DNA of 64,000 nt from the NCBI RefSeq assembly GCF_918320885.1, contig NZ_OU907312.1:1488465-1552464 (forward strand), read 5' to 3'. Positions 59,406 through 64,000 of this stretch are shown piece by piece. The number at the start of each line of letters is the position of its first letter. Positions within the stretch are counted from its first letter, which is position 1. Under the pieces are notes generated by a model. That model did not search any database. It had not been told where the DNA came from and saw only the letters and a list, made by a program, of their open reading frames with translations. The position numbers and the translations under genes were made by a program. This stretch comes from an unidentified bacterial endosymbiont (GTDB lineage Bacteria > Pseudomonadota > Gammaproteobacteria > Enterobacterales > G038960095).

Positions 59406-59441
59406 GCGGCCTCCTGAAAAATCTAAGGGGTATAGGAAAGA

Positions 59442-59470
59442 AGATGAGGGATAGAGGCGGCATTTGCAAG
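59442..59470 (-). promoter_or_regulatory. Sigma-32-like heat-shock promoter of clpB
   Basis: On the minus strand CTTGCAA (59464-59470), a 15-nt spacer and CTCATCT (59442-59448), each differing at one position from the sigma-32 boxes CTTGAAA and CCCATNT, about 37 nt before the clpB ATG. Fits the known heat-shock control of clpB. Confidence 0.5.
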
Positions 59471-59649
59471 GGATAAAAGCACTACGGAGTCTTGTCCATG
59501 ATGGCCGAGGGATCGCCGCTGGCCTTAGGAGCCGCATTGCACGAGACGCCTCCTCTGTCGAGCCCCTCACTGATTTTTTATTAAATTTGTTAAAAAATTA
59601 ATCTTAAAAATTATTTTTTGTTTTTTTTGTTTAAAAACTTGTTATGGTG

Positions 59650-59734
59650 GCTACCAGAGATAAAGGAGCCGGTGGTGGGCGGTGCTCCTCATGACTGGTA
59701 GCGATTCAAGCACGCTTAGAGAGAGTAGCGTGCT
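59650..59734. repeat. Tandem palindromic (structured) element
   Basis: First structure: GCTACCAG (59650-59657) pairs perfectly with CTGGTAGC (59695-59702), and inside it AGGAGC (59664-59669) pairs with GCTCCT (59684-59689). The second follows at once: AGCACGCT (59709-59716) with AGCGTGCT (59727-59734). No T tract follows. It lies upstream of the LRR genes in a very AT-rich spacer and may be a leader RNA, small RNA or a mobile palindrome. Confidence 0.6.
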
Positions 59735-59829
59735 CATTAGAGAGTGTTGTACCCAACAGTATAAGGTTTATCACTGATTTAAACAGAAAAGAGAACCCTA
59801 TTTGGTTAAATTATCTAGGACCTTGTAAA

Positions 59830-60708
59830 ATGAATAATCAGAGGTATCATCTACTACGTTTTTTTACAAAACTTAAGGGTTTTTTAAACTGGTTTACTGA
59901 CAAGATAGTACCCAAAATAGCTGATAGCGATCTTACTGATGCAGTATTCCAAAAGCAATCTCAGCAGTGGCTAAGCTCTCTAACACTTGAAGAACAAGCA
60001 GCAGGACGTCAAATCATTAGGCGTATCGCTAAGGCTATTAAAAGTCATCCAAAACAGATTGATTTATCAAAATTTTCGGTCTCTAAATTTCCTAAAAAAC
60101 TTATCGTTCAATGGCTACCACATTTACAATCAGCTAATTTCAGTAACCATAAGCTTCAATCGGTTGGTTTTATCAATCAGTTGACCCATTTGCAGTACTT
60201 GCAAATGAACAACTGTCAAATAAAAAAAATAAGTTCTATTAACTTAACCTATTTGAAACATTTAGAATTATCAGACAATCAATTAAGTAATTTTAAGAAC
60301 TGTCATTTTAAAAAAGTGGCTTGTCTTAGGCTTAATAACAATAAAATAAAAAATCTTAAAATATTCAGTGCTCCCTTTCCAAGTTTGATGAAACTAACCT
60401 TATCTAATAACCAGATAAAACAGGATATTGGAATAAATTCACTCCTAGCACACGGTATAAAATTTATTGATTTAACCTTTAATCCAATCAATGAAAAAAC
60501 CAAAAAACGTTTATTAGCTTACAGTCATTTATGTAAAATAAATTTTTCGGAACCCCAATCTTTTGACTCCTATTATCTCTATCATTTAAAAAATATGAGA
60601 CACGCCAGTTCAGTCTATCACAATATTAATACCACCGTGGGTCATAGCAGAAAACAGAGTACGCCCTGGGCTAGATCAGAACCCTGTCACTATCTGTTTA
60701 AACAATAA
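59830..60708 (+). CDS. Leucine-rich-repeat protein
   Basis: 292-residue protein with an N-terminal helical part (about 1-95, including SHPKQIDLSKFSVSKFPKKL) followed by six to seven irregular leucine-rich repeats (LQYLQMNNCQIKKI, LKHLELSDNQLSNF, VACLRLNNNKIKNL, LMKLTLSNNQI) and a C-terminal tail of about 60 residues. No signal peptide or LPXTG motif. Strongly AT-rich and Lys/Asn-rich, unlike neighbours, and inserted between clpB and pgeF, which are adjacent in relatives. The next gene is a paralogue. LRR proteins of this size are used by intracellular bacteria to bind host proteins; that role is inference only. Confidence 0.8.
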   Translation: MNNQRYHLLRFFTKLKGFLNWFTDKIVPKIADSDLTDAVFQKQSQQWLSSLTLEEQAAGRQIIRRIAKAIKSHPKQIDLSKFSVSKFPKKLIVQWLPHLQSANFSNHKLQSVGFINQLTHLQYLQMNNCQIKKISSINLTYLKHLELSDNQLSNFKNCHFKKVACLRLNNNKIKNLKIFSAPFPSLMKLTLSNNQIKQDIGINSLLAHGIKFIDLTFNPINEKTKKRLLAYSHLCKINFSEPQSFDSYYLYHLKNMRHASSVYHNINTTVGHSRKQSTPWARSEPCHYLFKQ

Positions 60709-60827
60709 AGTATAGAGGTTATTATGCATGAACCTCTGCCATTCTTTATACAAAAATTATAAAACTGCTTACTGAGCTAGATGGAAGAGAATCAGCTCTT
60801 TGGTTAGATAATCTAGTCATTTTTATA

Positions 60828-61714
60828 ATGAATCATTCAGGGGTTCACATGCTACCTTTTTTTTCAAAAAATAAGTATTTTTTGAATTGGTTTAGAAATC
60901 CAAAAATAGCTTCTAGCGATCTGAATGATACCCTATTTCAAAAAGAGGCTCAGCAGTGGCTAAACCGGCTGAAACCTCAAGAAAAAGCATCAGGATATCA
61001 AATACTTCAGTCGATCGCTACAGCCATTGGCAGTCATCCAAAACAGATTGATTTATCAAATTTTACAGTCTCTAAGTTTCCTGAAAAACTAATCATTCAA
61101 TGGCTTTCTGATTTGGAATCAGCTGATTTTAGCAAAAAAAATATTCAATCCATTGCTTTCATTAATAAGCTGAAAAAATTGAAAAGATTAAAACTCAATG
61201 ATTGTAAAATAAAAAAAATAAATAATATTAACTTGCCCAATTTAGAGCATTTGTCATTATCATGGAACCAACTAAGTGGTTTTAAAAAATGTGACTTAAA
61301 AAAGGTTACTGTTCTTAAGATCAATAACAATAAAATAAAAGAACTTAAAAAATTGTTAACCATCTTCCCAAACATTGAGCGTCTATACTTAGCCAATAAT
61401 GAAATAGACAAAAAAGCTTAGCCGTGATCGAAACATTGGAACCTAAAAATTTAAAATTTATTGATTTATGCTATAATCCAATATGCGTCGAACTAGAAAA
61501 AAACCGACCGCTGACTGTCAATAAACCGTATGCGATAAAATTTTTCAATCACAATCACTATAACGCTAGCTTTTTCAAATATTCTGACCGGATGTTACAG
61601 TCCATGGCCTCCTATAATCCTACGGGTCATGCCCCCAGCTCTAGAGCAGTTCGATTACTTTTATTACTAGACACGCTTTGTCGCCCAGTGACTCGCTCAA
61701 GTCAGGTTTCCTGA
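60828..61714 (+). pseudogene. LRR paralogue, frameshifted in an A-run
   Basis: The first frame (60828-61421, 197 residues) is about half identical to the preceding protein: SHPKQIDLSNFTVSKFPEKL and LSWNQLSGFKKCDLKKVTVL match block by block. It stops just after LYLANNEIDKKA. The continuation (LEPKNLKFIDLCYNPI, matching IKFIDLTFNPI of the paralogue) is open in another frame from 61424 to 61714. One missing A in the run of six at 61410-61415 explains the break. Slippage on the A-run could still give some full-length protein. The last codons overlap the pgeF end by 13 nt. Confidence 0.75.
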
Positions 61715-62466
61715 TAATCGGTAGACGATTTAAAGCTAATCACGCTTGCCATGCGGCCAGTGACACCATCACGACGATAGGAGAAAAAACGCTCACCTTC
61801 GTTAAAGGTGCAGCAGTGGCCACCGGTGATCTGCTGAGTAGGGATCCCCGCCGCCTGTAAACGCTGACGCGCCAGTTGATACAGATCAGCCCAATAGCCC
61901 GCGGCTTGATCCACAAAAGCCACCGACGCCTCTGGATGATTGGCCAAAAAGGCAGCACGCACCTGCTCATCCACGGCAAAAGCCTGCGGGCCAATCGCGG
62001 GACCTAACCATACCAATAACTGAGTGGTAGCACTCTGAAAATGCTCCAACGTCGCTTCAATAATCCCCGCTGCCAATCCTCGCCAACCCGCATGGACTGC
62101 AGCCACCTCATCCCCCGCTTTCGAGCACAGCAATAGTGGCAAACAGTCCGCAGTCAACACACTACAGACACAACCGGGGGTTCGGCTATAGGCGCCATCA
62201 GCACGACGATCAGTCAGTGGCTGGCCATCCAGCACCACACAGCGGGTGCCATGCACCTGTGCTAATTCAATCCATTCGCCAGGCAGTTCAATGTGTTGCA
62301 GGAGCCTTTGGCGATTCTCCCGCACCGCCGGCGGATCATCACCCACCGCGTGCGATAGATTAAAGCTGCTATAAGGCCCCTGACTCACCCCGCCCTGACG
62401 AGTGGTGGTATAGGCCACCAGGTTGGCAGTAGCCGGCCAATCAGGTACTATCAATGGAATCACCAT
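61702..62466 (-). CDS. pgeF: Peptidoglycan editing factor PgeF (YfiH)
   Basis: Copper/zinc-type laccase-domain enzyme that removes misincorporated serine from peptidoglycan precursors. The 254-residue protein has the metal-site motifs AQVHGTRCV, SVLTADCLPLLLCS and AAVHAGWRGLAAGIIEATL, and the C-terminal HCCTFNEGERFFSYRRDG. Length is close to the 243 of E. coli. Its start overlaps the rluD end by 7 nt, so translation is coupled. Confidence 0.94.
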   Translation of the reverse strand: MVIPLIVPDWPATANLVAYTTTRQGGVSQGPYSSFNLSHAVGDDPPAVRENRQRLLQHIELPGEWIELAQVHGTRCVVLDGQPLTDRRADGAYSRTPGCVCSVLTADCLPLLLCSKAGDEVAAVHAGWRGLAAGIIEATLEHFQSATTQLLVWLGPAIGPQAFAVDEQVRAAFLANHPEASVAFVDQAAGYWADLYQLARQRLQAAGIPTQQITGGHCCTFNEGERFFSYRRDGVTGRMASVISFKSSTDYQET

Positions 62467-63437
62467 CGCTGTAGCGCCTCGAAATTTTGCGTGTCAGTGC
62501 GTAAAACCTGCAGTAGCCTCAACATCTCTGCCGGTAGCGGCAGTTGCCACTGTAAGAGGAGGCCAGTGACAGGATGGGTTAACTGCAACCGAGTGGCGTG
62601 CAGCGCTTGCCATTTGAAATCCTGTAAAATTTGCCGTAGATCGTCCGAGGCCCCTTTGGGGAGGCGGGCACGCCCTCCATAGAGGGGATCCCCCACGAGG
62701 GGATGATTCAGAGAGGCCATATGCACTCGGATCTGGTGGGTCCGCCCGGTCTCTAGCTGTAGCTGTAGATGGGTATGGGCACGAAAACGCTCGAGGATTC
62801 GATAGTGGGTAGTGGCTGGTTTCCCCAAAGGGTGAATCGCCATCTGGGTGCGATGCCGGGGGTGCCGTCCTATCGGTTGTGACACACTGCCCCCCCCGAT
62901 CAGACTTCCTACTACAATCGATTGATACTCACGCGTCACCGTGCGCGCTTGTAACGCGGCGACTAACTGTGTCTGCGCCACCAATGTTTTGGCAACCACC
63001 ATCAAGCCACTGGTATCACGATCCAACCGATGAACAATACCCGCCCGTGGCACTAAAGCACACTCTGGAAAATGATAGAGCAAGCGATTTAGCAGCGTCC
63101 CTGCCGGGTTACCAGCACCGGGGTGGACCACCAGACCACGCGGTTTGTTGAGCACCACGATATGTTCATCTTGGTCAATAATCTCTAGTGGCAACGTTTC
63201 CACTTCCCAACGTCTCTCGGGCGCTACCTGTGCCTGTAGCGTGAGCTGTTCACCCCCCCAGAGCCGCGAGCGGGGTCGTTCAACCACCAGGCCATCTACT
63301 AAAAGCTGCCCTTGCAGAATCCACTCTTTAAGACGGGAGCGCGAATAATCGGGAAACAGGGTCGCTGCAATCTGATCTAAGCGCTGCCCAGCGAGGGCTA
63401 TGGGAACCACGGAGGCCCCTTCTATCGACTGGTTCAT
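62460..63437 (-). CDS. rluD: 23S rRNA pseudouridine synthase RluD
   Basis: Makes pseudouridines in helix 69 of 23S rRNA (1911, 1915 and 1917 in E. coli). Its 325 residues (326 in E. coli) have an N-terminal S4 domain (SRLKEWILQGQLLVDGLVVE) and the RluA-type catalytic motif VHRLDRDTSGLMVVAKT, with the catalytic Asp, followed by GRTHQIRVHMASLNHPLVGD. Divergent from bamD, as in relatives, across an 86-nt shared promoter region. Confidence 0.96.
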   Translation of the reverse strand: MNQSIEGASVVPIALAGQRLDQIAATLFPDYSRSRLKEWILQGQLLVDGLVVERPRSRLWGGEQLTLQAQVAPERRWEVETLPLEIIDQDEHIVVLNKPRGLVVHPGAGNPAGTLLNRLLYHFPECALVPRAGIVHRLDRDTSGLMVVAKTLVAQTQLVAALQARTVTREYQSIVVGSLIGGGSVSQPIGRHPRHRTQMAIHPLGKPATTHYRILERFRAHTHLQLQLETGRTHQIRVHMASLNHPLVGDPLYGGRARLPKGASDDLRQILQDFKWQALHATRLQLTHPVTGLLLQWQLPLPAEMLRLLQVLRTDTQNFEALQRW

Positions 63438-63523
63438 GAAGCAGTGTCGCTTAACCTTAGCTTTTATCGGGAAGAGTGTTTAGAATACCAGGACCCATTG
63501 TTGATGGTAACCCTAATGACGCT

Positions 63524-64000
63524 ATGCACAGACTAAAAAAATTGCTGGCACTCTGCAGCCTGACGCTATTGCTCAGCGGTTGTGCCTCCTCTTCTAAAGA
63601 GCTCCCTGATCAGCCTATTGCTGAGCTATACGCCAGCGCCCAGCAAAAATTACAACAACAGGACTTTCGAGGCGCCATCACGCAGCTAGAGGGCTTAGAT
63701 AATCGCTATCCTTACGGACCCTACGCCCAGCAAGTCCAACTGGACCTACTCTACGCTTACTACCAAGCTAGGGAATGGGCTCTGGCACAAACCATGAGCG
63801 AACGCTTTATGCGTTTAAATAGCACCCATCCTCAGATGGATTATGTCCTTTACATGCGCGGCCTGGTAGGCTTAGCGCTAGATGATAACCTACTGCAGCG
63901 TTTGTGTCGTATTGATCGCGCGGATCGTGATAATAGCAATACACAGCAAGCGTTCGAGGATTTTAAAACGCTAGTCATCCAATATCCCAGAAGCCCTTAT
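63524..64000 (+). CDS. bamD: Outer membrane assembly lipoprotein BamD, C-terminus beyond window
   Basis: BAM-complex lipoprotein that works with BamA. The 159 residues visible begin MHRLKKLLALCSLTLLLSGC, a signal peptide with lipobox LLSGC, so Cys20 is the lipidated residue. TPR repeats follow: AELYASAQQKLQQQDFRGAI, TQLEGLDNRYPYGPYAQQVQ and DYVLYMRGLVGLALDD, close to E. coli BamD. The frame is open to the edge, with about 85-90 residues lacking. Confidence 0.96.
   Translation, partial: MHRLKKLLALCSLTLLLSGCASSSKELPDQPIAELYASAQQKLQQQDFRGAITQLEGLDNRYPYGPYAQQVQLDLLYAYYQAREWALAQTMSERFMRLNSTHPQMDYVLYMRGLVGLALDDNLLQRLCRIDRADRDNSNTQQAFEDFKTLVIQYPRSPY

Noticed and set aside
59406-59570. 55-residue N-terminal extension of ClpB
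   Set aside because: The sequence before MRFDRLTT is unlike any ClpB, overlaps the putative heat-shock promoter, and a strong ribosome-binding site precedes the inner ATG.

Overview
This window comes from a gammaproteobacterial chromosome. Its conserved blocks have the gene order of Enterobacterales/Vibrionales-type genomes: lpxB-lpxA-fabZ-lpxD-skp-bamA-rseP-cdsA-uppS with dxr and frr; rpmH-rnpA-yidD-yidC; purH-purD facing hupA/hemE; nlpD-rpoS-mutS; rpoD-dnaG-rpsU beside a tRNA-Ile(CAT) and tsaD-folB-uppP; clpB-pgeF-rluD facing bamD. RpoD, RpoS, ClpB and NlpD are very close to their E. coli counterparts. The blocks are shuffled and interrupted: neighbours that E. coli keeps (pyrH/tsf before frr, mnmE after yidC, plsY beside tsaD) are absent at those places, and the joints carry decayed insertion sequences and repeat-protein genes of the kind used as effectors by host-associated bacteria. 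I infer a host-associated, probably intracellular or symbiotic gammaproteobacterium in an early-to-middle stage of genome erosion. I cannot name the species. Region by region: 1-9385 is an envelope-biogenesis operon on the minus strand (lipid A, outer-membrane assembly, sigma-E protease, phospholipid and undecaprenyl synthesis). 9386-14095 is an insertion splitting uppS from dxr. It holds an IS1-family remnant and a large ankyrin-repeat gene cut by an intact IS3-family element; the detached 3' end of that gene encodes an F-box/PRANC-like tail. 14096-17949 is dxr, an exported NagZ-like glycosidase and frr. 18127-21284 is an aspT-like exchanger plus glutamate decarboxylase, a likely acid-resistance pair. 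21704-22770 holds a short inverted-repeat element and a membrane-anchored ankyrin protein. 23202-28723 is rpmH-rnpA-yidD-yidC and purHD. 28779-31438 is hupA, hemE and pfkA. 31753-34714 holds two PqaA-family hydrolase paralogues. 35210-39700 is nlpD, rpoS and mutS. 39845-44774 is a nest of IS66, two types of IS3, and IS21 remnants. 44914-46242 is an unrecognised protein with effector-like features. 46290-50469 is tRNA-Ile(CAT) and the rpsU-dnaG-rpoD operon. 50593-51891 is a broken Sel1-repeat gene lying between two pieces of an IS30-type transposase. 52101-55868 is tsaD, an AmpG-like permease, folB and uppP. 55942-59405 is pssA and clpB. 59571-61714 is an insertion with a structured palindromic element and two paralogous leucine-rich-repeat genes, one frameshifted. 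61702-64000 is pgeF, rluD and the start of bamD. How the genes work together: most core genes serve the envelope (lipid A, BamA/BamD/Skp, RseP, CdsA/PssA, UppS/UppP, NagZ/AmpG/PgeF/NlpD peptidoglycan turnover) or information processing. The accessory genes (two ankyrin proteins, two LRR proteins, a Sel1 protein, the 442-residue protein, two PqaA-like proteins) form a candidate set of host-interaction factors, several of them already broken. The two IS3 copies look identical, are inverted, and bracket about 28 kb, so they could still rearrange the chromosome.
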